Origin: Laburnicola sp. R22_1
Lineage: Eukaryota; Ascomycota; Dothideomycetes; Pleosporales; Didymosphaeriaceae
Direction of reading: 5' to 3'
Assembly (NCBI GenBank): GCA_014281115.1
Contig: JACONQ010000008.1
Location: forward strand, 124,001-188,000
DNA length: 64,000 nt
A model generated the notes under the pieces. It saw only the letters and a program-made list of their open reading frames with translations, was not told where the DNA came from and did no database searches. Each line of letters starts with the position of its first letter. Position 1 is the first letter of the stretch. Below, piece after piece: positions 10,760 through 25,260 of the stretch. The translations under genes were made by a program, and so were the position numbers.

Positions 10760-13700
10760 TTTATTCTAGAGTAATAGCCTCTATTCTTTGTTCTAGCTTG
10801 TTAATTTGTACCTCCTTTCTATTAAAATCCTCTGCCATATTAACAAGTCCTAGTTAATCTAGAAATTTGCTCTATTTGTTAACAGGAAGGGCCTTTATAA
10901 GCCCATTAGCTATTATTTTATTTAACTAAGTGTAGGTGACTCTAATCCTTCCTTGCGTTACCTCTTGCCTTAACTAATAGTTATAAATATCCACATAGCG
11001 GAGTTTAGTATTAAGCTGCGTAGTCTCCTTAGCAACAAGCTGTATTGTCTGCCAGTTGTCACATTTAATAGTAATCGTTTAATCCGCAAGCTTAACCTAA
11101 AGCTTATTAAGTAGGCGTAATATAAATAGTGCCTCTTTGGCTACCTATAATAGGGCTAGTAGCTCGGCTTTAGTGGTAGATGTGGTGACAGTATCTTGCT
11201 TGCTTACTTTTTACATAATTAGCCCACCAAACAGTTTAATAATATATCCTTAAGAACTCTTTTAGTCTAGTATATTGCCCGCAAACGAGGCATCGCTTGC
11301 TACCTCAAAACTGTCTTCTCTACCTAGCTGTAACGCCCTTGTGTGTGTTTCTTAGAGGTATAGTAGGACTTAATTAGCGGCATCTTAATGTTGGCTGCCA
11401 GGGTTAGTGAGAAATTATGCTAATTAGGAGGACGCGAAAGCAGTGTCTAGCTAGGTGGTAACTGCAGCGAATAGAATCAATCTAACCTTGCGTTAGTATC
11501 TATTAATCTTAGATAGACTAGCGAAGCCTAATTGTAGAGTAAGCTTAATACTACTTATTAGGGTATTATGCCTAAGGCTTTAGTTATTAACTAGCCTGGC
11601 AATCTTATTAATATATAACGCTTATAAGAGCCAGATTTTTTATTATAAGCGGTTCCTAAGAATCTTAACCCCTAGGAACTATTAGAGATCTTTTCCTTCT
11701 ATAAGGGTGTACTTTTCTTGTAGCTGCTTAATAACTAGCTTAGCCTGGGGTTTATTCTTCTGTTTATAGGCAATAATAATATTATCTATATAGAAGAAGA
11801 TAATTACGCCTTGTTTAATTATATAGCAAGGTTTATAGGGTATGCTAATAAGGCCTAAGCCTTGCAGTGTTAAAGTAAACTCTCTCTGCCAGAGTAGTGG
11901 TGAGATCTAGAGTTCGTATAGCGCCTTATTAAGCTTTAGGATTGTTCTAGGTTTGTTATAGCCTTGTGGCATCCTTATGTATATATCTTAGTTAATCTTT
12001 GCGTAAACAAAGGCATTTATAATATTGTATTAAAGGAGCTTTAGGTTAAATCGCGTCGCAATTGCCATAAGCATGCGAAATAATTATCTAGCTAATATTG
12101 CTGTATATATATCTTGTAACGTAATATTTCTCTATTAATTACCACAAATAATAAGGCGTGCTTTACACTTCTTAAGTTAGTAATGTTTATTAAACTTATA
12201 GGTGTATAATTACATATAGTTAAGAATCTATTCTTTAGTTAGCTTAATTATTTTAGCTAGTATCTTAGTCCAGAATCTTATATCCTAGTGACTGTTTAGG
12301 TGCTATTTCTTAGCTTCCTTAAACATATCGCATAGTGGATGTTCTTTAAGCTTATTACGTTAGGAAGGTGGCATAGGCAACTAGCTCCTATATAGCTTTA
12401 ATCCTTTAGAGAGCAATCTTTTTAATCGCGCCTTATCTAATATTTTCCTATTAAAGTTCCCTATGTTTACCGCTTTAGTGCTAGCTATAAATATTGTAGC
12501 CCATAGGTATGTTATTAATAATAAGGGTTAGTAGTCTTTCCCTTTATCTTCCTCTACTAGTAATTGTGCAAGGAGTGTTACTAGTAGTAGTATAATTAGT
12601 AGAGTGGGATAAGTATAGTCTACTTTCCTGCCTTGTTAATATCTAGGCTAGTCTTTATCCTATAGGTTATCTTGAATTGTCTCATCTTTATAGAACAACT
12701 CTGTCTCTAATTTAGTTAGTTTAGCTATAGATAGTAGTTTAACCAATTAGACCTATGCGGCAATCTCTTTAAGGATATTGTGTATAAGGTTATCTATAAG
12801 GTCCTTTATCTTTCCGCTAAAGATGCTATCTTTGTTAAATATTACGTCCTAGGTGCTAATTACTTTCCTAAGCAAGAGTATCCATATCCAAAAGATATTA
12901 GAGGATTAGTATCCTACCAGATATCTAATCCACGCCTTTAGGTCGAGACGTTATAGCCTGCTCTTGCCACGGCAGGTATTATCTATTATTGCAAAAGCTT
13001 TGCACCTATATACCTTAAGATAGGTTTAATCTGGCTTTTGTAGTACTATAACCACTCTATTCTAGAAGGCCACTATTATAAAGAAGACTTTGTATAGTGT
13101 TCTCTAGTGATTCGCATAGTTTAGCATTTGATTATAGAGGTAGACAGCTAACTGGGTAATCTCTGGCCATATCTCCCATAGTAGGTTGGCATTAAGTCGC
13201 ATTGCCTAGGCTTTATCTTTTATTACACCCCCTAAGCATTTAGCTCCCCTATTCTGTGCTTGTGTGTTAGGTGCTAAAGGCTTAATTGTAATTCCCTGGG
13301 CTGTGCACTATTAATTAACTTCTTATTTAACTGTGAATATTTCGTTGTCCGCTTTAATTACCTTAACTATAAGGTTAAATTAGTTCTTTATGAACTTTGT
13401 AAAAGTGGCCAAAGTTTAAATAATAGATCGAGCTGTGTGATTGTCCTTAAAGTAGAAATCCCACATTAGTCCTAAGTATTAATTAGTAATTAGCATTTGG
13501 CTCTTCTCTTTTATTAAGCTGCTATCCTTATAGCTATGGAAGTCTATTATAACTTGTTCTTCTGGTCCTTTATTAATTAGTTATGGTGTTCAGCGGATTA
13601 ACCTCTTGGATTTGGCTCGTTCGCAGGCGTTGCACTATACTATAGTAATACCTTTAATTCGCATCCCCTTAGATTACTACACTAGGTGCTTAAGAGCACT

Positions 13701-15520
13701 AGGGCCTAGATACCCTAGTTGCTTATACTATTACAGTGCGTCTGCCTTTTGCGAAGATCTCTTAGTACGTGAGGTAATTTTGTAGATGTAGAAGGTTGCC
13801 TATTCTATTAGTTCTAGTTAGTATTCTAGAACCTATTAGTTATAGAGCTCTTACAGCTTAGCAATAACTGTGTTGTCTACTCGCTTTAGGCTTATAGGTT
13901 CTAATTTAGTATCTTACTATAGCCTTTAACGCCGTAGTATCCTAAAAGACACTAGGTTGCATAGAAGGTCTAGGCAATAGGCCACATTATTAAGGCGTAG
14001 TATCCGCTATCTAGCTAGGCCCTTTAGTTCAAGGTAAACTATACTATATCCTTTAATCTATATTTGTGTATTTTTAGTCCATATAAAGTCTCTAGGCAAT
14101 AAAGGGCGAAATAAGACAAATTAATTAAGGTTATTCGCGATGTGGCAGGTAGTACCTAAATTAAGGATTAAGGAGTATTATAGTGGGTAGCTTATAGAAT
14201 TAGATTAATATAATGCCGCATTAAAGCTAGCTTAGATAGTGGAAATTTTCCGTTTATCTAGTTAATTATTATTAATCTTAGGAGTAGGGGTATGTAAGTT
14301 CTTAATTTGTGGGATTTGAGACCTTAGTCTCTTTACCTTCCTTATCTCCTCTTATAGATCTAAATTATTTCTAATTCTATATTATACTATGTCTATAAAG
14401 CCAGGTTGTGGCCTAAACCACTCTAGTGCATATTCTAGATATGCGTAGAAGTAGTCTTTTAGACTATGCCTTTATCTATAAGTAGGGTATTTTTTGCCTT
14501 TAACTACTGTTGTATTCTCTATTAAGGACTACTTAGATATGGTACTTTGACTAAAGGATTGTTTTTGTTAAGGTCTCCCCTATCTACGTTGGTTATTTAT
14601 AGAAGATGGCGCGTCTTTAGCAGCGTAAGAGGCGTCCCTATTAGTGCCTAGGATGGATACACCACTAGCAGCAAGAGATGGCTTACTAGTAGCAAAGGCG
14701 CCCCTATACTATTTGCCCTTAATTAGGTGGAGTATTGCTATATATTCTTAGAAGCGTTTTATTATCTCCTTCCTTATTATATCTACGTCTTAGCGTCTAG
14801 TTTCTTAAAAGGACACGCCCTAGGTAAGGGCAGCCTTTATAATCGCAGTTAGGAAGTCCTTTATAGTATTATGGATTAATTATACTTTGGCGACATTGTT
14901 TGTCTCTGCTTCTATAGCTGCCTAATTATACTTAGTTAGCTAGGTATCCTAGTTTAAGAGTTGTCTTATCGGCTTAAAAGCCTATAGGTATCGCGCTCTC
15001 GCCCTATCCCACTTGTCTTCCTTATTAACACCTACTATCTGCGTTAGAGAGTTAATCTATTGCCAAATCTACTCTCTAGACTTATAGCAGTTATGTTGTA
15101 GGTATTGCGATATAGTTAATTAGATATAGATAACTACTTTCTTAAGACTTATTCTCTCCTCTTAGTATTTCTTATCCTTAATCTTGTAGTTCTTAAGCTA
15201 TATCTTATAGAACTTAATGTCCTCCTTATATGCCTTAAGACCTGAATTTAATAGCTCTAATAGGCGTGTTAGAGGGTTTTATTAATTGTTGTTATTTACG
15301 CGGATAATTAGCTAATAACTCGCTATTTCTAGTAGCGACAGCAGTGTCGGCTTTTCGCGTGGGAGTTTGGCTCTATCTAAATTAATAATAGGCCATATAT
15401 CTATTAGCTCGCATTGCACTTTTAGCTACAGCAGCTATAGTGTATAGTTAGTGTAATCGGTTAATACGATTGTTAAGTCGCGGAGTGTTAACAGCAATAT
15501 TATCTTTTCTTAAGATCGAT
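10760..15520 (-). pseudogene. Copia 2 Gag-Pol remnant
   Basis: Blocks recognisable by comparison with Copia 1 and 3: RNase H at about 10.9-11.35 kb, reverse transcriptase around 11.7-12.2 kb, integrase around 13.1-13.75 kb, protease near 14.1-14.2 kb, Gag at about 14.4-15.5 kb, all on the minus strand. Stops occur in every frame at short intervals. No protein product is expected. Confidence 0.8.
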
Positions 15521-15541
15521 TAAGATAGTAAGACTCTTAAT

Positions 15542-15704
15542 TATTAGATTTGAGTACTATTTAAGCTTATTAAGATGGGGGGTCTAATAGATGAGATAAA
15601 TAAACAGTTGTATTGTGTATTCTGTAACTTATTGGCTCTAGGTCTAATTTAGAGGGTGGAGCCGACCACGTGCCCTCGTTTAGTAACACGGCTCTAATCT
15701 AATA
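15542..15704 (-). repeat. 5' LTR of Copia 2
   Basis: 163 bp with termini mutated from TG to TA and from ACA to ATA. The adjacent sequence taagactcttaat (15529-15541) is the tRNA-Lys(CUU)-type primer-binding site with one G-to-A change relative to Copia 1. Confidence 0.9.
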
Positions 15705-15822
15705 AGTTTACTAGTTAAGAGATAATATATAACTTAGTTATACTAGATAATAGACTATTTATTAATTACTATTAATAATACTGCTATAAAGAAAGTTAAT
15801 AATAATTTTATTATTATTTTAT

Positions 15823-15986
15823 TATTAGATTAGAGCCGTGTTGCCAAATAAGGGCACGTGGTCGGCTCCATCCTCTAAATTAGACCTCGAGCCAACAAGT
15901 TATAGAACACACACAATACAACTGTTTATCCATCTTATCTATTAGACCCCCATCTTAATAAGCTTAAATAGTGCTTAAATCTAATA
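15823..15986 (+). repeat. 5' LTR of Copia 3
   Basis: 164 bp, starting TATTAGATTAG (TG mutated to TA) and ending AAATCTAATA. It is followed by the primer-binding site attaagagtctta (15987-15999), the same tRNA-Lys(CUU)-type site as in Copia 1. Confidence 0.9.
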
Positions 15987-15999
15987 ATTAAGAGTCTTA

Positions 16000-18900
16000 C
16001 TACCTTAATCGACCCTAAGAAAAGACAATATTACTATTAACGCTTCGCGACTTAATAATTGTGTTAACCAATTACACTAATTATACACTATAGCTACTAT
16101 AGCTAAAAGCGCGATGCGAGCCAATAAATATATGGCCCATTATTAGTCTAGATGGAGCCAAACTCCCACGCGAAAAGCCGACACCGCTGTCGCCGCTAGA
16201 AATAGCGAGTTACTAGCCAATTATCCGCGTAAACAACAATAATTAATAAAACCCTCCAACACACCTATTAGAGCTATTAAATTTAGGCCTTAAGGCATAT
16301 AAGGAGAACATTAAGTTTTATAAGATATAGCTTAAGGACTATAAGATTAAGAATAAGAAATACTAAGAGGAGAGAATAAGTCTTAAGAAAGTAGTTATCT
16401 ATATCTAATTAACTATGTCGCAACACCTACAACGTAACTACTACAAGCCTAAAGAGTAGATTTGGCAATAGATTAAATCTCTAACACAGATAGTAGGCGT
16501 TAATAAGGAAGACAAGTGGGATAGGGCGAGAGCGCGATACCTATAGGCTTTTAAGCCGATAAGACAACTCTTAAACTAGGATACCTAGCTAACTAAGTAT
16601 AATTAGGCAGCTATAGAAGCAGAGACAAACAATGTCGCCAAAGTATAATTAATCCATAATACTATAAAGGACTTCCTAACTACGATTATAAAGGCTGCCC
16701 CTACCTAGGGCGTGTCCTTTTAAGAAACTGGACGCCGATACGCAGATATAATAAGGAAGGAGATAATAAAACGCTTCTAAGAATATATAGCAATACTCCA
16801 CCTAATTAAGGGCAAATAGTATAGGGGCGCCTTTGCTGCTAGTGAGCCATCTCTTGCTGCTAGTAGTGTATCCACCCTAGGCACTAATAGGGACGCCTCT
16901 TACACTACTAAAGACGCGCCATCTTCTACAAATAACTAATGTGGACAGGGAAGGCCTTAATAAAAACGATCCTTTAGTTAAAGTACTATATCCAAGCAGT
17001 CCTTAATAGAGGATACAACGGCAGTTAAAGATAGAAAATACCCTACTTATAGACAAAGGCATAGTCTAAAAGACTACTTCTACGCATATTTAGAATATGC
17101 ACTAGAGTGGTTTAGGCCACAACCTGGCTTTATAGATATAGTACAATATAGGATTAGAAATAATTCAGATCTATAAGAGGAGATAAGGAAGGTAAAGAGA
17201 CTAAGGTCTCAAATCCCACAAATTAAGAATTCACATACCCCTACTCCTAAGATTAATAATAATTAACTAGATAAACGAAAAATTTCCACTATCTAAGCTA
17301 GCTTTAATGCAGTATTATATCAATCCGATTCTATAAGCTACCTACTACGATCCTCCTTAATCCTTAATTTAGGCACCACCTGCCACATTGCGAACAACCT
17401 TAATTAATTTGTCTTATTTCGCCCTCTATTGCCTAGAGACTTTATATGGGCTGGAAATACACAAATATGGGTTAAAGGATATGGCACGGTTCACCTTAAA
17501 CTAAAGGGCCCGGCTAGACGGCGGATACTACGCCTTAATAATATAGTCTATTGCCCAGACCTTCTATGCAACCTAGTGTCTTTTAGGATACTATAGCGTT
17601 AAGGGCTATAGTGGAATACCAAATTAGAACCCACAAGCCTAAAGTAAGCAGATAATATAGTTATTGCTAAGCTGTAAGAGCTCTACAACTAATAGGTTCT
17701 AGAATACTAACTAGAACACCCACAGGATTACCTCACGCACTAAGAGATCCCTACAAAAGGCAGATGCACTGCAATAGCATAAGCAACTAGGACATCTAGG
17801 CCCTAGTGCTCTTAAGCACCTAGTGCAGTAATCTAAGGGGGTGCGAATTAAAGGCATTACCATAGTACAGTGCAACGCCTGCGAACGAGTCAAATCTAAG
17901 AGGTTAATCTGCCAAACACCACGACTAATTAATAAAGGACCAGGAGAACGAGTTGTAATAGACTTCCACAGCTACGAAGATGGCAGCTTAACAAAAGAGA
18001 AGAGCCAAATGCTAATTACTAATTAATACTTAGGACTAATGTGAGATTTCTACTTTAAGGACAATCGCACAGCTTAATCTATTATCTAAACTTTGGCCAC
18101 TTTTATAAAGTTTATAAAGAACTAATTTAACCTTATAGTTAAGGTAATTAAAGCGAACAACAAAATATTTACAGTTAAACAAAAAGTCAATTAATAGTGT
18201 ACAGCCTAGGGGATTACAATTAAGCCTTTAGCACCTAACACACAAGCACAGAATGGGGGAGCTAAACACTTAGGAGGTGTAATAAAAGATAAAGCCCGGG
18301 CAATATAACTTATGTAGCGGTTGTTGCTGCAAAGCGAAAGTCGGGAAAACACTGATTTGATTGTATGTGTGTAGTAGCTAAGATATATACTGCTAGGTAG
18401 GATAGGCAGCAGTAAATGAGTGTAGGCAGCAATGAGCTAGCATAGGCAACAATGAACAGTCCGAATACCGTTACAACTTAATACCAACCTACTATAGGAG
18501 ATGTGGCTAGAGATTATCTAGTTAGCTGTCTACCTCTATAATTAAATACTAAACTATGCGAATTACTAGAGAACACCATACAAAGTCTTCTTTACAATAG
18601 TGGCCTTCTAGAATAGAGTGGTTATAGTACTACAAAAGTCAGATTAAACCTATCTTAAGGTATATAGGTGCAAAGCTTTTGCAATAATAGATAATATCTG
18701 CTGTGGCAAGAGTAGGCTATAACGTCTTAACCCAATGGCGTGGATTAGATATCTAGTAGGATACTAATCCTCCAACATCTTTTAGATATGGATACCCTCG
18801 CTTAGGAAAGTAATTAGCACCCAGAACGTAATATTTAACAAAGACAGCATCTTTAGTAGAAAGACAAAGGACCTTATAGATAACCTTATATATAATACCC

Positions 18901-20930
18901 TTAAAGAGATCGCCATATAGGTCTAATTAGTTAAACTACTATCTATAGCTAAACTAGCTAAACTAGAGACAGAGTTGTTCTATAAAGATAAGATAATTCG
19001 AGACAACCCGCAGGATAAAGACTAGCCTAGATATTAACAAGGTAGAAAAGTAGACTATACTAATCCCACTCTACTAATTACACCACTACTAGTAATACTC
19101 CTTGCACAATTACTAGTAGAGGAAGACAAAGGGAAAGACCACTAATCCTTATTATTAACAATATGCCTATAGGCTGCAGCATTTATGGCTGGCACTAAAG
19201 CGGGAAACGCAGGGAACTTTAATAGGAAAACATTAGATAAGGCGCGGTTAAAAAGATTGCTCTCTAAAGGATTGAAGCTACATAGGAGCCAGTTGCCTAT
19301 GCCACCTTTCTAACACAATAAGCTTAAAGAATATCCACTGTGCGATATGTTTAAGGAAGCTAAGAAACAGCACCTAAATAGTCATTAGAACATAAGATTC
19401 TGGACTAAGATACCAGCTAAAATAATTAAGCTGACTAGAGAACAGATCCTCGACTGTATGTGAGTATACACCTATAAGTTTAATAAACATTACTAACTTA
19501 AGAAGTGTAAAGCACGCCTTATTGTTTATGGCGATTAATAGAGAAATATTATGTCACAAGATATATATGCGGCAATATTGGCTAGACGATTATTTCGCAT
19601 GCTTATGGCAATTGCGGCGCGATTCAACCTAGAGCTCCTTTAATACAACGTCACAAATGCCTTTGTTTACGCGAAGATTAACTAAGATATATATATAAGG
19701 ATGTCACAAGGCTACAATAAACCTAGGACAATCCTAAAGCTTAACAAGGCGCTATATGGACTCCGGATCTCACTACTACTCTAGCAGAGAGAGTTTACTT
19801 TAACACTACAAGGCTTAGGCCTTATTAGCATACCCTATAAACCTTGCTATATAATTAAACAAGGCGTAATTATCTTCTTCTATGTAGATAATATTATTAT
19901 TGCCTATAAATAGGAGAACAAACCCTAGGCTAAGCTAGTTATTAAGCAGCTATAAGAAAAGTACACCCTTATAGGAGGAAAAGATCTCTAATAGTTCCTA
20001 GGGGTTGAGATTCTTAGGAACTGCCCACAACAAAAGATCTGGCTCTTATAAGCGTTATATGTTAACAAGATCGCCAGGCTAGTTAATAATCAAAGCCTTA
20101 GGCATAATACCCTAATAAGTAGTATTAAGCTTACTCCACAATTAGGCTTTGCTAGTCTATCTAAGATTAATAGATACCAACGTAAGGTCGGATCGATCCT
20201 ATTTACTGCAGTCACCACCTGGCCGGACACTGCTTTCGCGTCCTCCTAATTAGCACGATTTCTTACTAACCCTAGTAGCCAATATTAAGATGCCGCCGAT
20301 TAAGTCCTACTATACCTCTAAGAAACACATACAAGGGCGTTATAGCTAGGTAGAGAAGATAGTTTTAAGGTAGCAAGCGATGCCTTGTTTGCGGATAATA
20401 CACTAGACTAAAAGAGTTCTTAAGAATATATTATTAAACTATTTAGTGGGCTGATTATGTAGAAAGCAAGTAAGCAAGATACTGTCACCATATCCACTAC
20501 TAAAGCCGAGCTACTAGCCCTGTTATAGGTAGCCAAGGAGGCACTATTTACATCACGCCTGCTTAATAAGCTTTAGGTTAAGCTCGCAGATTAAACGATT
20601 ACTATTAAATGCGACAACTGGCAGATAATACAGCTTGTCGCTAAGGAGACTGCGTAGCTTAATACTAAACTCCGCTATGTGGATATTTATAACTATTAGT
20701 TAAGGCAAGAGGTAGCGCAAGGAAGGATTAGGGTCACCTACACTTAGTTAAACGAAATAATAGCTAATGGGCTCACAAAGGCCCTTTCTGTTAACAAATA
20801 GAGCAAGTTTCTAGATTAACTAGGACTTGTTAATATGGCAGAGGATCTTAATAGAAAGAAGGTACAAATTAACGAGCTAGAACAAAGGATAGAGGCTATT
20901 ACTCTAGAATAAAGGACGGCTATAAGGAGT
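16000..20930 (+). pseudogene. Copia 3 Gag-Pol remnant
   Basis: The best preserved piece is the integrase at 17841-18026 (ITIVQCNACERVKSKRL then RVVIDFHSYED: zinc-finger cysteines and first catalytic Asp). The reverse transcriptase active site reads FFYVDN at about 19880, the second Asp of YVDD changed to Asn by G-to-A. RNase H blocks lie at about 20.35-20.9 kb. Many stops; not functional. A solo LTR interrupts the integrase region. Confidence 0.85.
18313..18475. repeat. Solo LTR of a third family inside Copia 3
   Basis: 163 bp beginning TGTAGCGG and ending CCGTTACA, with short inverted termini and a perfect 5-bp duplication actta (18308-18312 and 18476-18480). It is absent from the matching place in Copia 2 (around 13195). 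It keeps many CA and TG dinucleotides, unlike the surrounding RIP-saturated host, so it probably arrived after the host was mutated. Orientation is not determined. Confidence 0.85.
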
Positions 20931-20963
20931 CTAGCTTAAGGATAAGCCTAAGCTGAGGGGGTG

Positions 20964-21127
20964 TGTTAGATTAGAGCCATGTTGCTAAACAAGGGCACGT
21001 GGTCGTCTCTACCCTCTAAATTAGACCTCGAGCCAACAAGTTACAGAACACACACAATACAACTGTTTATCTATCTTATCTATTAGACTCCCATCTTAAT
21101 GAGCTTAAATAGTGCTTAAATGTAACA
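20964..21127 (+). repeat. 3' LTR of Copia 3
   Basis: 164 bp, TGTTAGATTAG to AAATGTAACA, with intact TG and CA ends. It differs from the 5' LTR mainly by transitions and is followed by the second tttat duplication. Confidence 0.9.
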
Positions 21128-21132
21128 TTTAT

Positions 21133-23640
<2,508 letters not shown>

Positions 23641-24059
23641 ACTAACCTTAAACACCTTAATAACCCCACACCCTGTAAGCTTCTAACCTATGCAAGATTC
23701 ACTTACGCTGTACATAGCACACCTGGCTTATCGCCACTACTATTGTCGGTTATCCGCGCTTGCGCCGCTACGCAGCGTACTCGCTTAGATAAGCCGACTT
23801 AACAGTAACAACAGCTAGAAGGATCTCGTGGATCTATACAACGCTCTCGCCACACTAGAGCTTGTTAATAAAGACCTTACCGAGGCTCACCGTCCGACTA
23901 GCCCCACCACCCAACAGAGCCACCTGAACACCAAAACAGCTCTGCAACTTGAGGCTGTAGAGCCTCATATAATAGTTATTATCGCGATATTTTTTAGTGG
24001 TAATATCTATAGGTATTGATTAATATATATAGCTATAGAAATTGTGTTGGAGTTTTAAT
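23641..24059. other. Less AT-rich unidentified patch
   Basis: Base composition rises in GC relative to the preceding isochore. A 63-codon frame at 23828-24019 (plus) has no recognised domain. It may be the edge of a degraded element, but I could not identify it. Confidence 0.4.
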
Positions 24060-24790
24060 CGCGCGCCCTTTGCGCGAGGTAGAAGCTAGTTGAGCTATAA
24101 CAGCCTTATAAGCCTCCCCACCAGCTGTAGGCCTCGCGATAGATCTCTTTCTAGGAGTAGCTTTTATAGGAGCCTTAAGGTTGCGCTTCTTACCCTTTTA
24201 AAACGTTTTGAGAGCTTGTTAGAGTCGTTTTGCAGTCCTGCGAGCAGCTGCCCTAGAGGCCTGTTTAGCAGCCTTCTCCGCCTTCTCCTTCTCCTTTACC
24301 AGATTGGCTACAGCCCTCGCCTAACGCCTTATTTCCTTCTCCTTCGCCTTTGCCTGTCTTGTCTCTTTACGAAGCCTATTTGTCTTAGCTTTTTAGTGTT
24401 GTACCTGCTCCTCCTCGCGCTCCTGGAGCTACCGGCGATCACGTGCCTCCTTTACCTTCCTTGGAGACCAAAATATAGCTCCACCTTAATACTCCTTAGG
24501 CTCCTTAAGTAGGAGAGGCTTGCCTTGCTTCCTACGCGTTCTCTCGTTAATTAGAGTCTTGCGTAGGCCCTTGACCTCATACTCAAGGAGGGCCTTTTGA
24601 GTTGAGATTTGGTAGAAGGCCTGGCTTAGCTTTTGAGCTCGTTTATCACCTTAATCCTTGACTACCTAACGCAGTAGGCCTTTAGTCTTCCTCCAGTTTG
24701 AGGCACTTAAGGCTAAGGACTCGCTATCGCTTAAGGAGCTTAGGCTAGTGTTGAATCTCTGTAGTATAACCTTAGGATGGAAGGGTGAGA
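24060..24790 (-). pseudogene. Pogo/Fot-type transposase fragment, C-terminal part
   Basis: On the minus strand this reads like the C-terminal tail of the pogo transposase at 25359-27199: the shared block GGAIFWSP then R/TKVKEA is at about 24450-24487, with a Lys/Glu/Arg-rich coiled region after it and LSSSDSESLALSASNWRK before it. Stops interrupt the frame. The catalytic part is absent, so it is a truncated second copy in inverse orientation. Confidence 0.75.
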
Positions 24791-25054
24791 GCAGACTTGG
24801 CAACAATCAAACAGTCAGTCCAGAGAGCGTAGGGACTATTTGACTGCGTTTTTGAGGCCGCTGGACTGTTTGTTTGACTGCCAAGCTTTTCAGCGTGAAT
24901 TAAGACTGTTTGACTGTTTGACAGAGTACGTGGCTTTTAGACTAATTAATTAACTGATTAATTGCTTGTTTGCGTTACCTATACTCAAACTGCTCTAGTT
25001 AAGCTTTGATTTTGTTTAAGTCATTAAGAGAGGTCTCCAAAGTAGTAGAAGTGT
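24791..25054. repeat. Spacer with inverted repeats of a TTTGACTG-like word
   Basis: The word ctgtttgactg or its complement occurs several times. Sequence at about 24808-24832 (cttggcaacaatcaaacagt and on) is the imperfect reverse complement of about 24869-24893 (ggactgtttgtttgactgcc and on). This may be the terminal region of the truncated pogo copy to the left. No gene is visible. Confidence 0.5.
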
Positions 25055-25260
25055 TAACGTACTCCACAACCGAGCGACTCACCCAACCGAGCGACTCACT
25101 TTTGCCAAGACCCCACCAAAACGTACTACCAGCAATAGTACAACGCGATGCCTTAATAACACAACGAACTACTAGCGTCAAACAAAGCTTGTATACAGCT
25201 TACGATCCAGGCTATTGAACAAGACGCGTCACTTTCGCAAAGACGCGCTGCCGCCATCTA

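Larger units (their letters stand above)
10547..15704 (-). mobile_element. Copia LTR retrotransposon 2, RIP-saturated
   Basis: Bounded by 163-bp LTRs (10547-10709 and 15542-15704) and by a perfect 5-bp duplication agttt (10542-10546 and 15705-15709). The coding region aligns with Copia 1 in order and orientation but the LTRs are unrelated to those of Copia 1, so it is a sister family. C-to-T and G-to-A changes are dense; TG at the right LTR start has become TA. No open frame of useful length survives. Confidence 0.92.
15823..21127 (+). mobile_element. Copia LTR retrotransposon 3, same family as Copia 2, opposite strand
   Basis: LTRs at 15823-15986 and 20964-21127, flanked by tttat at 15818-15822 and 21128-21132. 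It is the same family as Copia 2 but in reverse orientation, so the two 5' ends face each other across 118 bp. The internal region holds a 163-bp foreign solo LTR (18313-18475). The sequence is RIP-saturated, though a little less than Copia 2: a polypurine tract gctgagggggtgtg is intact before the 3' LTR. Confidence 0.93.

Noticed and set aside
10547..21127. One large palindromic duplication event
   Set aside because: Each arm has its own complete LTR pair and its own 5-bp target duplication, so two independent insertions explain it.
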